41,928 nucleotides of DNA from NCBI GenBank assembly GCA_022565595.1, contig JAIUML010000034.1:1-41928 (forward strand), in the 5' to 3' direction. This DNA is from Saccharospirillum sp. GTDB lineage: Bacteria > Pseudomonadota > Gammaproteobacteria > Pseudomonadales > Natronospirillaceae. Within the stretch, counting starts at the first letter, position 1. Each line of letters opens with the position of its first letter. The notes beneath the pieces were generated by a model. That model was not told the DNA's origin and ran no database searches. It saw nothing but the letters and a program-made list of their open reading frames with translations. Below, in pieces: positions 33,428 to 41,768 of this stretch. The translations under genes were made by a program, and so were the position numbers.

Positions 33428-35509
33428 TTACTGCCGCAAACACTGGGTGTCTTCGGCGGTTTCCATGGGTGTTGCCTCCCTGATCCGAACATCCACCGGT
33501 GTAAAACCATTCGACCGGAGGATCACCGGGTTAAATTCAATTTCAACGATGTCCTGCTGGGACAAGTACCAGTCTGCCACTTCAACCACCCATTGGCAAA
33601 ATGCGTCCAGATCGTTGGGCTCTGTCTGGCGATAGCCATGTACCAGGGCTCGAAAATGCAATTGATCGATCATCTCGTGCACCTGGCTTAGGTCGACCGG
33701 CAGTGCGCGAAAGGCGACATCCGAGAGCAGCTCAACCCAGGTACCGCCGATGCCCAACATCAACACAGACCCATACTGGGCGTCGTTCAAGATGCCGACC
33801 ACCAGTTCCGCTCCGGGAGCCGCCATCGGGGTCAGCAAAACGCCCTCCAGACTGGCCTGCGGCTGTGACTGCTCGATCGAGCTGATCATGCGGCGGTAGG
33901 CTTGCGACAACTCCGTGGCCGATGCAACACCCAGCACTACTCCGCCAACATCCGACTTATGCAGAATGTCCGGCGACACCACTTTCATCGCCAGTGGCCT
34001 GGCACCCAATTGCGCAAAAAGCGCCTCCGCCTCATCCGCCCTGGTCATGAGTGCCTGCTCGGATTCCGCAAAGAGGCCATCACGGCTCAAACGCTGACGT
34101 GCCTGCCACTCGGTCAACCAACGACCTTCACCACTGGTACGTTTGCGAATAACACTCGCCAGGGAAGTCGGATGCCGATTCAGAAAGCGACCCCGTTCCG
34201 TCAACGCCTGCATCAATTGAACCCCAAGGTCCAACGAGCGCACCACCGGTATTCCGGCATCCGACAGTCGGGCTAAAACCGGGTTGCCTTCCACGGGATA
34301 CAGGCTGTGCACAACAAGGGGTTTATTGGCATCCATTGATAACTCGATAAAACGCTCTGCTGCCGACAACTCTGCCGCCAACAGGGACTCATCGAAGCGC
34401 AGGTGATAGCCGCCAAAAAGACCCGTCACCAGAACACCATCGATGTCGTCGTTTGCAAAGTAATCCGTCAGTCGCTCGGCAAAAACTTCCGGCTTGGCAT
34501 CTGCTTCGCCCGCCAGATCATGGGGGTTGGCATAGCCGGCATCGGCAAAGTCAACGCGATGATCAACCATCAGATCTGCGACAACACTGCCGTGCCCCCC
34601 ACCGTCGGTCAGCACCTGCCAATGGCCGCGTGCCGAAATCTGCTGAGCACTGAGCACTTCGGCCACCGGTAACAAATACTCGGGTTGGGTAACAACGCAG
34701 GCGCCGAAGGTCCGCAGTAGATCTGCGCTGATGCGGTAATTGCCGGCGAGCGAACCGGTGTGAGATTGCACAGCCGCCATCGCCTGTTGACTCTTGCCCG
34801 CCTTGAGCACAACGACCGGTTTGCTCTGACTGAAACAGGCGACTTGCTGCAAAAACTCCCGGCCATCGCCCACGCCTTCAACGTACAACATGGCAGCGAC
34901 GGTGTTCGGATCGTCCCGAAACAGGGCAAGGTAGTCGGCAAACCCCAGGTCCGTCTGGTTACCGACGCCGATATAGCCGGACAAACCGCTATGACTCAGC
35001 AAGGGGGTCTGCATCATGATCGACAGCGCCACGTTACCCGATTGCGATATCAGCGCCAGTTTGCCAGCCCTGGGGGTCGCCATTCCTGCCAGATTAATGC
35101 GTGCGTGAGGGTTTACCAGGCCCGATGTATTGGTGCCGACAAGGCGCACACCCAAGGCACGCGCTCGATCTCGAACCTGCACTTCCAGTGATTGTTCGCC
35201 GGGACCCGGTGTGGCGACCACCACAGCCATGCCAATGCCTTTATCGGCACAGTCTTGCAGCATATCCGGAATGGCGGCTAGAGGTGTGCAGATCACGGCC
35301 AGTTCGACGCCTTCCGGCAGTGCCTTGACCGAGTCATAAACGGTTAAATCCAGAATGCTCTGAGCATAGGGGTTAACTGGGTAAATTTGCCCATCGTAAC
35401 CCGAGCGCTGCAGCGCCCGTATCACCTGAAAACCGCGCTTGGACGGTTGTGTACTGGCGCCAATGACGGCGATGTGGCGTGCCTGCCAGGCCTTCATTAA
35501 CGGACTCAT
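33428..35509 (-). CDS. ADP-forming acyl-CoA synthetase (acetate-CoA ligase family, fused alpha-beta)
   Basis: The 693-residue enzyme makes an acyl-CoA from a carboxylate, ATP and CoA (releasing ADP). The N-terminal CoA-binding Rossmann region starts HIAVIGASTQPSKRGFQVIR. The succinyl-CoA-ligase-like domains follow (LISQSGNVALSIM, then QSHTGSLAGNY with the phosphorylated His). The C-terminal ATP-grasp half has LAMKVVSPDILHKSDVGGVV and IEFNPVIL. There is no GNAT domain, unlike the protein acetyltransferase Pat. The ATG at 35509 overlaps the crotonase stop (ATGA). The acyl substrate is unknown; it is presumably the product taken up by the adjacent TRAP system. Confidence 0.92.
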   Translation of the reverse strand: MSPLMKAWQARHIAVIGASTQPSKRGFQVIRALQRSGYDGQIYPVNPYAQSILDLTVYDSVKALPEGVELAVICTPLAAIPDMLQDCADKGIGMAVVVATPGPGEQSLEVQVRDRARALGVRLVGTNTSGLVNPHARINLAGMATPRAGKLALISQSGNVALSIMMQTPLLSHSGLSGYIGVGNQTDLGFADYLALFRDDPNTVAAMLYVEGVGDGREFLQQVACFSQSKPVVVLKAGKSQQAMAAVQSHTGSLAGNYRISADLLRTFGACVVTQPEYLLPVAEVLSAQQISARGHWQVLTDGGGHGSVVADLMVDHRVDFADAGYANPHDLAGEADAKPEVFAERLTDYFANDDIDGVLVTGLFGGYHLRFDESLLAAELSAAERFIELSMDANKPLVVHSLYPVEGNPVLARLSDAGIPVVRSLDLGVQLMQALTERGRFLNRHPTSLASVIRKRTSGEGRWLTEWQARQRLSRDGLFAESEQALMTRADEAEALFAQLGARPLAMKVVSPDILHKSDVGGVVLGVASATELSQAYRRMISSIEQSQPQASLEGVLLTPMAAPGAELVVGILNDAQYGSVLMLGIGGTWVELLSDVAFRALPVDLSQVHEMIDQLHFRALVHGYRQTEPNDLDAFCQWVVEVADWYLSQQDIVEIEFNPVILRSNGFTPVDVRIREATPMETAEDTQCLRQ

Positions 35510-36255
35510 GCGCCAGCTACCTTCTGGTGCCAGGCATCGCTGCCCGTTGCTGCAACCATGGCCTGCCATTCGTCGACCAGAGCAGCATCATAGTGATTCA
35601 TCAACCCACGCCTCAGGTGCTGTCGAGCCCGCGCCAGGTTGTCAGCAGGCATGCGCGCCAGGGCTTCGGCACGCAGCAGGGTGGCTTCCTGCAGTTCGGT
35701 TTCATCGACAACGGCATCCAGCAGACCCATCTGCAGCAATTCGGCTGCAGTGAAACGACGCTCTGGCTGCAACAACAGCCGCCGCGCTTGAGCCAGACCC
35801 ACCAGGGCCGGCAACAGCACCGTTACCCCACCGCCGACATAGTTGCCAATACCCAATTCCGGTAGGCTGACCTGCAAGGTGTCGGCGCCAATGCGCCAGT
35901 CGGTGTTCAACGCCAGTTCCAGCCCAGCGCCGATAGCGTACCCCTGGAGGGCACAAAGCACCGGCTTGTTCAGCGTCAACAATTGCCGACATACACGCTG
36001 CTCTTGCCATAGATAGTCGCGCCTTTGCGCCTCGGTACGCCCGCTCTGGTGCAGCTTCAGATCGGCACCGGCACAGAAGGCACGACCGCTGCCGGCCAGT
36101 ATCACTACCTGACAAGCCGGATCGGCTTCAGCGTCGAGCAGGGCTTGCTCAAGGGCGCCGTACAGGCTTTCGCAGACGGCATTCAAACGCTCAGGCCGAT
36201 TCAAAGTCAAGGTCCAAATAGGCCCTTGTGTTGCCAACAGTACATCAGTATTCAT
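35506..36255 (-). CDS. Enoyl-CoA hydratase/isomerase (crotonase) family protein
   Basis: The 249-residue crotonase-fold enzyme acts on acyl-CoA thioesters. The oxyanion-hole segments GRAFCAGADLK (about residues 57-67) and GYAIGAGLELAL are present. Both catalytic glutamates of hydratases appear, in GLELAL and SLPELGIG, so true hydratase chemistry is possible; lyase or isomerase activity is not excluded. It is coupled to the CoA ligase, so the pair may activate an unsaturated acid and then hydrate it. Its ATG at 36255 overlaps the end of the regulator by 11 bases. Confidence 0.9.
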   Translation of the reverse strand: MNTDVLLATQGPIWTLTLNRPERLNAVCESLYGALEQALLDAEADPACQVVILAGSGRAFCAGADLKLHQSGRTEAQRRDYLWQEQRVCRQLLTLNKPVLCALQGYAIGAGLELALNTDWRIGADTLQVSLPELGIGNYVGGGVTVLLPALVGLAQARRLLLQPERRFTAAELLQMGLLDAVVDETELQEATLLRAEALARMPADNLARARQHLRRGLMNHYDAALVDEWQAMVAATGSDAWHQKVAGA

Positions 36256-37171
36256 CTTGCATCTTCACAATGAGTTGCTCTCGCTCTTCCAGAGCCGCAA
36301 TGCCTGCCGAACCAGCCAGCACAGCGGCCTTGTCCAGTAAAATTTCAATCAGCGCGCTGGCAGCGACCAGGCTGTTGCTGTAAAAACCGCTATCGACCGG
36401 CACCCTGAGCACCCACTCGGCCAGTGCTGCCAATGGCGACTGATGGCTGTCGGTAATGGCGATCACCCGACAGCCCCGTTCCTGGGCGACCCGAGCAACC
36501 TTGACGGTACTCGGGCTATAAGGATGAAAACCGATAAAGACCGCCACATCCCCGGACTCCAGCAATGAAGCACTGTGACTCGCCCCTAACTCGCCCGCCC
36601 CAAGCACCGTCACTCTCGGTCGCAGCATGGCCAGGCAATACCCCAGTAGAGTGGCCAGGCTGGTGCTCTGCCGCCGAGCGTAGACCTTGATTCGCCGGCC
36701 CCTGTACAACAGCCCTGCCACCTGTTCCAGCAGGGACTCTTCGTTCATTGTCTGAATCTGCGTCAGCATGACCTCCAGTCGCGCCAGGTGCTGAGCAGTC
36801 TGGCGCTCGCTTAGATCCAGCCGCCGCGCCTGCTGGCTGTAATAATGGCTCTGACCACCGGTCTCCTGCTTGAACAGCCGGGCGAAGGCCTTGTAGTTGG
36901 CAAACCCCAATTCCCTGGCGAGCCGAGACAGTGTCGCTGTACTCACGTCAAACTGCTGCGCCAACTCGGTAATCGAACTCAACGCCACCTGCCGAGGGTT
37001 GTCCAGCATTGCCGCCAACACCCGGAGCGACCGTCGACCCAGGGACAATTTGAGCCTTTGCCGCTCAATGGCGATGCGCAACCGCTGCAATGCCGCAAGG
37101 TCTTCCGGTGGCAAGGTCGCTGTTTCCTGGTCACCAGGTTCGTCAGTCGACAAGGGTTCTTTGGGTACCAT
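36245..37171 (-). CDS. MurR/RpiR family transcriptional regulator
   Basis: The 308-residue regulator has an N-terminal HTH_6 domain (about residues 35-110; ITELAQQFDVSTATLSRLAR and ELGFANYKAF) and a C-terminal SIS domain (about 145-275; VYARRQSTSLATLLGYCLAM, VFIGFHPYSPSTVKVARVA, VIAITDSHQSPLA), which usually binds a phosphosugar or small effector. The start is the ATG at 37171, preceded by GAGG; an upstream in-frame ATG at 37261 gives an implausible hydrophobic extension. It opens the operon containing the crotonase and CoA ligase and probably controls it and the TAXI-TRAP genes. Confidence 0.9.
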   Translation of the reverse strand: MVPKEPLSTDEPGDQETATLPPEDLAALQRLRIAIERQRLKLSLGRRSLRVLAAMLDNPRQVALSSITELAQQFDVSTATLSRLARELGFANYKAFARLFKQETGGQSHYYSQQARRLDLSERQTAQHLARLEVMLTQIQTMNEESLLEQVAGLLYRGRRIKVYARRQSTSLATLLGYCLAMLRPRVTVLGAGELGASHSASLLESGDVAVFIGFHPYSPSTVKVARVAQERGCRVIAITDSHQSPLAALAEWVLRVPVDSGFYSNSLVAASALIEILLDKAAVLAGSAGIAALEEREQLIVKMQDEY

Positions 37172-37226
37172 TGTGAAACGCCTCAGAAAAACTTCAAAAT
37201 AAAAACACAAATGTAAATTTATTTTC

Positions 37227-37256
37227 ATAATAGAGCAGAAAAAGCCCAAAAAGCAA
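37227..37256 (-). promoter_or_regulatory. Predicted promoter of the RpiR-crotonase-ligase operon
   Basis: On the minus strand TTGCTT (37251-37256) and TATTAT (37227-37232) are spaced by 18 bases, about 55 bases before the ATG. Just downstream, AAAATAAA and TTTATTTT arms form an A/T-rich inverted repeat that could be the autoregulatory site. Confidence 0.5.
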
Positions 37257-37755
37257 AGCAAAGGCGAGGATTTCTAAATAAAAGAAACTAATGCTCAGGC
37301 GACTGTCGGGAAAAACCAACGGCTGGTGGCTGGCCAGTAGTAGCGCCGTTCAATAGCACTTGAAGCAATCAAACCGACACTATATATATCGCTATGTAGG
37401 TTTCTTGTAAGCCCCTTGTTCGAAGCTGATTGCCACAGCGATATTCTCATGGGGTGTCAGCGGTCGGGCGTTGAGGGTGGGCTAGATAAGAGTAAAACCA
37501 GGCGAATTTCCGAAGTCGAAAAAAGGGACACTGCTCGGTGCGGGCATGGAGGGCAAACAGGCAGATGAAGCGTCGGGTTGGCAGCGGCTATGAGGACGGA
37601 TCTTCCCAGCCCCGGGGCGAAAGGACAATTCAATCAGTAGGCTACGTCAAGCGTGGATTGCCTGTCCAAACCTTGATGTATAACTTTGCGTATAAGAAGA
37701 TCAAGGCGGCACACCTGGCGTCAATCGGAATCCCTGGTGTGCCGGGCGATGGCAT
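37257..37755. other. About 500-base intergenic region with no clear gene
   Basis: Between the RpiR promoter and the TetR gene there is no frame that looks coding. It contains TATATATATCGCTATGTAGG (37382-37401), a short plus-strand frame at 37538-37759 of basic, low-information composition, and the stem described at 37708-37743. Confidence 0.5.
37708..37743 (-). terminator. Terminator-like stem after the TetR gene
   Basis: Arms GGCACACC and GGTGTGCC are complementary (8 bases) with a 20-base loop, 13 bases beyond the TetR stop. The minus strand continues GCCTTGATCTTC, with only a weak U content. Confidence 0.45.
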
Positions 37756-38307
37756 TTAAAGCAGGGCCAGCACTTCGTCAGCAACCTGTTCGAAGTACTG
37801 TTTGCTGTTCACCGAGCGGACACCCAGTACAGCACCGTTCAAGGCAGCATGGATCAGGGAAGCTTTACGCTTGGCCGTCTTGGCATCCATTTTGGAATGC
37901 TTGCTGGAGACAAGGTCGGTCAGCCATTTGACGTTCAGCTTGTAATAGGCTTGCAAAGCCTTTACGACGTCTTCTGGTAGCACTTCGGAATCGGTACTGA
38001 GCATCATACAAACCGGCAATTCTTTCTGTTTGCCAATTTCGCGACGGTACAAACCTATATAGGCTTTCAGCTTTTTGTCTGCCGAACCACCCTGTTGATC
38101 GATCTCTGCCAGGGCCGTATCAAATTGCGCGACGTGACGATCCATCACGGCCTGGGCAAGGTCGCCCTTGGTCGGAAAATGGTAATGCACGCTGGCGCTT
38201 TTAATACCTACGGTACTGGCGATTTCTCTAAAAGCAAAACCCTGATAACCGCGACTGCGTATCAGGCCTTCTGCAATATCCATGATTTGTTCTGCAGTTC
38301 CGGCCAT
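37756..38307 (-). CDS. TetR family transcriptional regulator
   Basis: The 183-residue regulator has an N-terminal TetR DNA-binding domain (about residues 5-52): QIMDIAEGLIRSRGYQGFAF, REIASTVGIKSASVHYHFPT and KGDLAQAVMDRH. A ligand-binding helical domain follows, including LPVCMMLSTDSEVLPEDV. It resembles the AcuR/NemR style of small TetR repressors that respond to reactive small molecules, but the ligand is unknown. The start is the ATG at 38307 with AGGA upstream; the frame is open to 38364. It stands alone with noncoding DNA on both sides, so its target may be itself or a distant gene. Confidence 0.9.
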   Translation of the reverse strand: MAGTAEQIMDIAEGLIRSRGYQGFAFREIASTVGIKSASVHYHFPTKGDLAQAVMDRHVAQFDTALAEIDQQGGSADKKLKAYIGLYRREIGKQKELPVCMMLSTDSEVLPEDVVKALQAYYKLNVKWLTDLVSSKHSKMDAKTAKRKASLIHAALNGAVLGVRSVNSKQYFEQVADEVLALL

Positions 38308-38410
38308 ATTTCTAATCCTGTGGTTGAGTGACAAAATAAGTATAAGGGATTTTGAATAAAACATCTTAGTTTTTCTGAATATATAAAAACAGTCAATGGC
38401 GTATTCTTTT

Positions 38411-38437
38411 TTATTCCGGGTATAAATTACAGAATAA
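38411..38437. promoter_or_regulatory. Operator-like inverted repeat upstream of the TetR gene
   Basis: TTATTCCG and CAGAATAA are complementary at seven of eight positions and separated by 11 A/T-rich bases. It lies about 104-130 bases before the TetR ATG. Symmetry and spacing would suit a dimeric TetR-type repressor. Confidence 0.4.
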
Positions 38438-38626
38438 CCATTCAGTCGACAGAGGTAGATCTATCGCATATCAGAATTGTATAGACCAATATACCAGGCG
38501 GCAGGCCTCGCCAGTCATATCAGAAGATAGGTCCGTCAGGTTGAAACAGGAGTCAGTACAGCCTGATTAATGCATGGCACTTCTGCTGTCTGCCGTCAAA
38601 AAAATTGAGAAGGGAGCGTCAGAGAG

Positions 38627-38651
38627 ATGACGAGCCGTTGTGGCTCGTCAT
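38627..38651 (-). terminator. Hairpin terminator after the Gfo/Idh/MocA gene
   Basis: Perfect 10-base arms ATGACGAGCC and GGCTCGTCAT with a 5-base loop lie 26 bases past the oxidoreductase stop. On the minus strand CTCTCTG follows rather than a full U-run. Confidence 0.6.
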
Positions 38652-38677
38652 GGTTCAGTAGGGTGACTTTGCTATTT

Positions 38678-39802
38678 TTAGCCGGCTGGCTCAAAGGAAT
38701 AACCCTGGTTTGCAAGCCTAACGGCTTGACCACTTCGCGCTGAATGCTGTGCCGCCAGGCCCAGCACAACCGCCTTGAGTCCATCTTCCACGGTCACATC
38801 TACCGGCGCACCCTCGGTGATCGCCTTAAAAAAGCCGAGATGCTGGTAATAGGTTGAACCATTGTGGTCACCCGCTTCCAGCAGGTTTGGGTCAACAGCT
38901 ACATCCGACTCAACCGGCCCTTTTGGAGCGCGCGAACTGACGATTACCTTTGGTGTCGGCGGCTCACCCAGGTGTGCTGGCCAGAAACGTCCCGGACCCG
39001 GCACCAGGCACTCCACTTTGGCCTTAGGACCAACAACACTGATCTCCTCCTGATAGCGGGCCCCCTCAGCAAACATACAGAGCTCCAACATGGCGCGTTG
39101 GCCGCTGGCAAAATTCACGATGACATAGGCATTGTCGAGAATATCCGGGATCTCGCCCTCATACTGCTCATCCAGATGATTGACGTCCTGGCCCGCACTG
39201 GCCATCACACTGACGGCTTCGCTTTCAAGCAACAGACGCATCAAGTCAAAGAAGTGGCAACACTTTTCCACCAGGGTGCCACCCGTATTGGCATTAAAGC
39301 GGTTCCAGTCGCCCACCTTGGGGAGAAAGGGAAAGCGATGCTCTCGAATACTCAGCATTTTGACCGGGCCAGCATCACCCGCCACAAGGTGTTGCCGCAG
39401 TTGCGCCACTGGCGGCATGTAGCGATACTCCATCGCCACCCAAACGGGTGCCGGATGCTGCGCTACAGCCTCTCGTATAGGCTCAACCTGATCCAACCGG
39501 GTGACCAGGGGTTTTTCAATCAGTATGGGTAAGGACGTCTGTGCCAGAAGGGTCAGCAACTGGTCGGCGTGACAATGATTGGGGCTGGCGACGACAAGGG
39601 CGTCCAGTTCAGAGAACCGACAAATCGCTTCTACAGAATCACAAAATTGAACATCCGGCACCAGCGCCTGACAGGCGGCGCGCATCTCCGCGTTGGGCTC
39701 GTAAATGGCTACCACTTCGGCACCATCAATCAAGGCCAGGTTGCGTAAGTGCTCCTGGCCCATCATGCCGCAACCAATGACACCGTATCGAACTGACTTC
39801 AT
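38678..39802 (-). CDS. Gfo/Idh/MocA family NAD(P)-dependent oxidoreductase
   Basis: The 374-residue dehydrogenase has an N-terminal Rossmann fold with YGVIGCGMMGQEH, then VVASPNHCHADQ and the conserved ILIEKPL. The substrate domain has the catalytic-site segment GGTLVEKCCHFFDLMRLL, with the Lys and His typical of inositol/sugar dehydrogenases. It should oxidise or reduce a sugar, sugar acid or cyclitol; the substrate is not determinable. It follows a GntR regulator by 72 bases on the same strand. GGGGAAAG precedes the ATG, inside a potential stem. Confidence 0.9.
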   Translation of the reverse strand: MKSVRYGVIGCGMMGQEHLRNLALIDGAEVVAIYEPNAEMRAACQALVPDVQFCDSVEAICRFSELDALVVASPNHCHADQLLTLLAQTSLPILIEKPLVTRLDQVEPIREAVAQHPAPVWVAMEYRYMPPVAQLRQHLVAGDAGPVKMLSIREHRFPFLPKVGDWNRFNANTGGTLVEKCCHFFDLMRLLLESEAVSVMASAGQDVNHLDEQYEGEIPDILDNAYVIVNFASGQRAMLELCMFAEGARYQEEISVVGPKAKVECLVPGPGRFWPAHLGEPPTPKVIVSSRAPKGPVESDVAVDPNLLEAGDHNGSTYYQHLGFFKAITEGAPVDVTVEDGLKAVVLGLAAQHSARSGQAVRLANQGYSFEPAG

Positions 39803-39804
39803 GC

Positions 39805-39869
39805 TACTTTCCCCTTCTTGCGATATTCGCAGTCTTGTTGTCAGGCCTCGCTGCCCGACCGGGAAAGTA
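39805..39869 (-). promoter_or_regulatory. Potential ribosome-binding-site-sequestering stem before the Gfo/Idh/MocA gene
   Basis: On the minus strand TACTTTCCC (39861-39869, just after the GntR stop) is perfectly complementary to GGGAAAGTA (39805-39813), which covers the ribosome binding site two bases from the ATG. The 47-base loop separates the arms. If formed, it would block initiation unless ribosomes or another factor open it. Confidence 0.45.
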
Positions 39870-39874
39870 AACCC

Positions 39875-40606
39875 TCAGGACAGTCGAGAAATGTATCGGA
39901 CCTGCTCCGGGTCAAACCAGGTGTAGGAGAATTCCTCAATACGCCCCTGATTTGACCAGCTCAGACGCTCCACAAAACCAACGGGAGCACCGCTCTTTTT
40001 GCTCAGCAAAGGCGCAACCCAGTCCGGTGCGCCGGTGCAACTGATGCGATCTTCAATATGGGTAATCCAGAAGTCGAAATGATCGCGATAATGTTTGTAC
40101 AAACTCTCGTTCAAGGTGTGAATGTTCAACTCAGGGTCGTGACGTTGGTCAAGCCACATCTCTTCTCCGGCTGCTGGCGTCTTGTTCAGGAACCGCAACC
40201 GTCGAATGCGCCACATGGGTGTCCTGGCGGCAAGACCGAGTTGCCCGGCTACATAGGCATTGGTGTGCCCTTCTACCGACAGCGTGTCGGCATTGGGCAT
40301 GCCACCACCACCCAACAGCTCGAGGCGAAACAATTGGTAAACGGCCTGGCTGTTCAGCGCCGATTTGACATAGGTTCCGGAGCCCTGACGCCGCTCCAGC
40401 ATACCGTCCGACTCCAGTTTGGACAGCGCCTTGCGCAAGGTCCCGATGGCCACACCCAATTGCAGCGCCAAATCAGCCTCTATCGGCAAACGCTCACCGA
40501 CCTTGTAGTGGCCAGCGGCAATTTCCCGGTGCAGCAACTCGCTGATCTGGATGTACAATGGCAGGCGTTTGGCCTGACGCTGTGCGCTTCTGTCGAGGGT
40601 GGTCAT
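39875..40606 (-). CDS. GntR family (HutC/UTRA) transcriptional regulator
   Basis: The 243-residue regulator has an N-terminal winged helix (about residues 15-80): LPLYIQISELLHREIAAGHY, KVGERLPIEADLALQLGV and LESDGMLERRQGSGTYV. A UTRA effector domain follows (WRIRRLRFLNKTPAAGEEMW, SYTWFDPEQVRYI). Such proteins respond to sugars, sugar phosphates or amino acid derivatives. I chose the ATG at 40606; the frame is open to 40729 but the upstream residues look noncoding. It is transcribed away from the aldo/keto reductase and ahead of the Gfo/Idh/MocA gene, so it probably regulates both. Confidence 0.91.
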   Translation of the reverse strand: MTTLDRSAQRQAKRLPLYIQISELLHREIAAGHYKVGERLPIEADLALQLGVAIGTLRKALSKLESDGMLERRQGSGTYVKSALNSQAVYQLFRLELLGGGGMPNADTLSVEGHTNAYVAGQLGLAARTPMWRIRRLRFLNKTPAAGEEMWLDQRHDPELNIHTLNESLYKHYRDHFDFWITHIEDRISCTGAPDWVAPLLSKKSGAPVGFVERLSWSNQGRIEEFSYTWFDPEQVRYISRLS

Positions 40607-40735
40607 GGTGGTATCCGCTGCTTCAAGTATGCTCCAGGTCCGCTCACTCAGAGCGGGTACCCGCGGCAGCATACCACAGCTTTTACCTCCATGGCGCACT
40701 CGCATGGCAGTGGACGCCAACAAATTCATTCACTA

Positions 40736-40749
40736 TTGATTTACATCAA
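40736..40749. promoter_or_regulatory. Perfect FNR/Anr-type box in the GntR-aldo/keto reductase divergent region
   Basis: TTGATTTACATCAA matches TTGAT-N4-ATCAA at all ten fixed positions. It is centred about 97 bases before the aldo/keto reductase ATG and 136 before the GntR ATG. A possible plus-strand -35 TTTACA lies inside it, with a weak -10 TAGGGT 17 bases on. It may mediate oxygen-responsive control; a palindromic GntR operator is the alternative. Confidence 0.55.
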
Positions 40750-40839
40750 AAGCATACATTGATAGGGTACCCTTGCCAATGCTCAATTGACGTCGGACAC
40801 AAAAATTTGCAGCCGACGCACCATCCGAGGAAGAAACAA

Positions 40840-41742
40840 ATGCACAGTATTGAACTCCCCGACACTCAGGTTTCTCTGAGCCGCCTGGTTTATGGCGTAT
40901 GGCGCCTGGCCGATGACAACGATACCTCTACCGACCAGGTGCGCCGCAAGATCGATCGTTGTCTGGAGCAAGGCATCAGCAGCTTTGACCACGCCGACAT
41001 CTATGGCAATTACGAGTGCGAACGCCTTTTTGGCCAGGCACTGAAAGCCGATGCCTCACTGCGCGATCAGATGCAGTTGGTCAGCAAGTGCGATATTGCC
41101 TTGATCTCGGACAAGTATCCGCAACGTCGAGTGAAGCATTACGACACCAGTGCGGCCTACATTAATCAAAGTGTCGACAACAGCCTGAAGCATTTGCACA
41201 CAGACCATCTGGACTTGCTGTTGATCCACCGCCCGGACCCCTTCATGGATGCTGCCGAAACCGGTCGAACTCTGGATGCTCTGGTAAAGAGCGGTAAAGT
41301 GAAGGCGGTCGGCGTGTCCAACTTCAAGCCTGATCAATGGCGACTGCTGCAGTCACGCATGAGCCATAAACTCTGCGTCAACCAGATCGAAATGAGTGTG
41401 CTCGAGCAAAGCGCCTTTATCGATGGCACCCTGGACGCCATGCAACTCGACAACGTGCAGGCCATGGCCTGGTCACCGTTGGCGGGTGGACGTCTATTCA
41501 CCGATGATGCTGCGGCCAAACGCGTGAAGCCCCTGCTGCAACAGCTTGCCGAACCCGTGGGTGGTCGCCTCGACCTTGCGGCCTTTGCCTGGCTGCTGGC
41601 GCACCCAGCGAAGATACTGCCTGTGGTTGGCACCAATAATCTGGAGCGTATTTCCGGCCTGGCGGATGCGTTGAAAATTGAGATGGATCGGGAAACCTGG
41701 TTTGAGGTCTGGACGGCGGCGACTGGGGTTGAGGTGCCTTGA
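40840..41742 (+). CDS. Aldo/keto reductase (YdhF-like)
   Basis: The 300-residue NADPH-dependent reductase has a TIM-barrel fold. The catalytic tetrad is visible: Asp and Tyr in DHADIYGNYECE (about residues 48-53), Lys in LVSKCDI (about 82), and His in LLLIHRPDPF (about 129). AVGVSNFKPDQ, MAWSPLAGGRLF and ILPVVGTNNLERI supply the cofactor-site segments. Substrate is unknown; the neighbouring Gfo/Idh/MocA dehydrogenase hints at sugar or polyol metabolism. The start is the ATG at 40840 with GAGGAA upstream; the frame is open back to 40558 across the control region, which I treat as noncoding. Confidence 0.92.
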   Translation: MHSIELPDTQVSLSRLVYGVWRLADDNDTSTDQVRRKIDRCLEQGISSFDHADIYGNYECERLFGQALKADASLRDQMQLVSKCDIALISDKYPQRRVKHYDTSAAYINQSVDNSLKHLHTDHLDLLLIHRPDPFMDAAETGRTLDALVKSGKVKAVGVSNFKPDQWRLLQSRMSHKLCVNQIEMSVLEQSAFIDGTLDAMQLDNVQAMAWSPLAGGRLFTDDAAAKRVKPLLQQLAEPVGGRLDLAAFAWLLAHPAKILPVVGTNNLERISGLADALKIEMDRETWFEVWTAATGVEVP

Positions 41743-41768
41743 GTCAAGCTTAAACGTCGAACCGCCCA

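Larger units (their letters stand above)
38308..38677. other. 370-base intergenic region upstream of the TetR gene
   Basis: It holds the TetR promoter region, which is A/T-rich (TATACT near 38340 and TTGACT near 38395 on the minus strand; no well-spaced pair). It also holds an operator-like inverted repeat at 38411-38437, and the stem at 38627-38651 after the oxidoreductase gene. No gene is evident. Confidence 0.5.

Noticed and set aside
37538..37759. A 73-residue plus-strand frame after the RpiR promoter
   Set aside because: Its composition is not protein-like, there is no clear ribosome binding site, and it runs through the TetR terminator stem into the TetR gene.
40558..40839. Longer aldo/keto reductase reading starting at 40558
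   Set aside because: The extra 94 residues cross the divergent control region and the GntR start and resemble no aldo/keto reductase. The ATG at 40840 has GAGGAA upstream.
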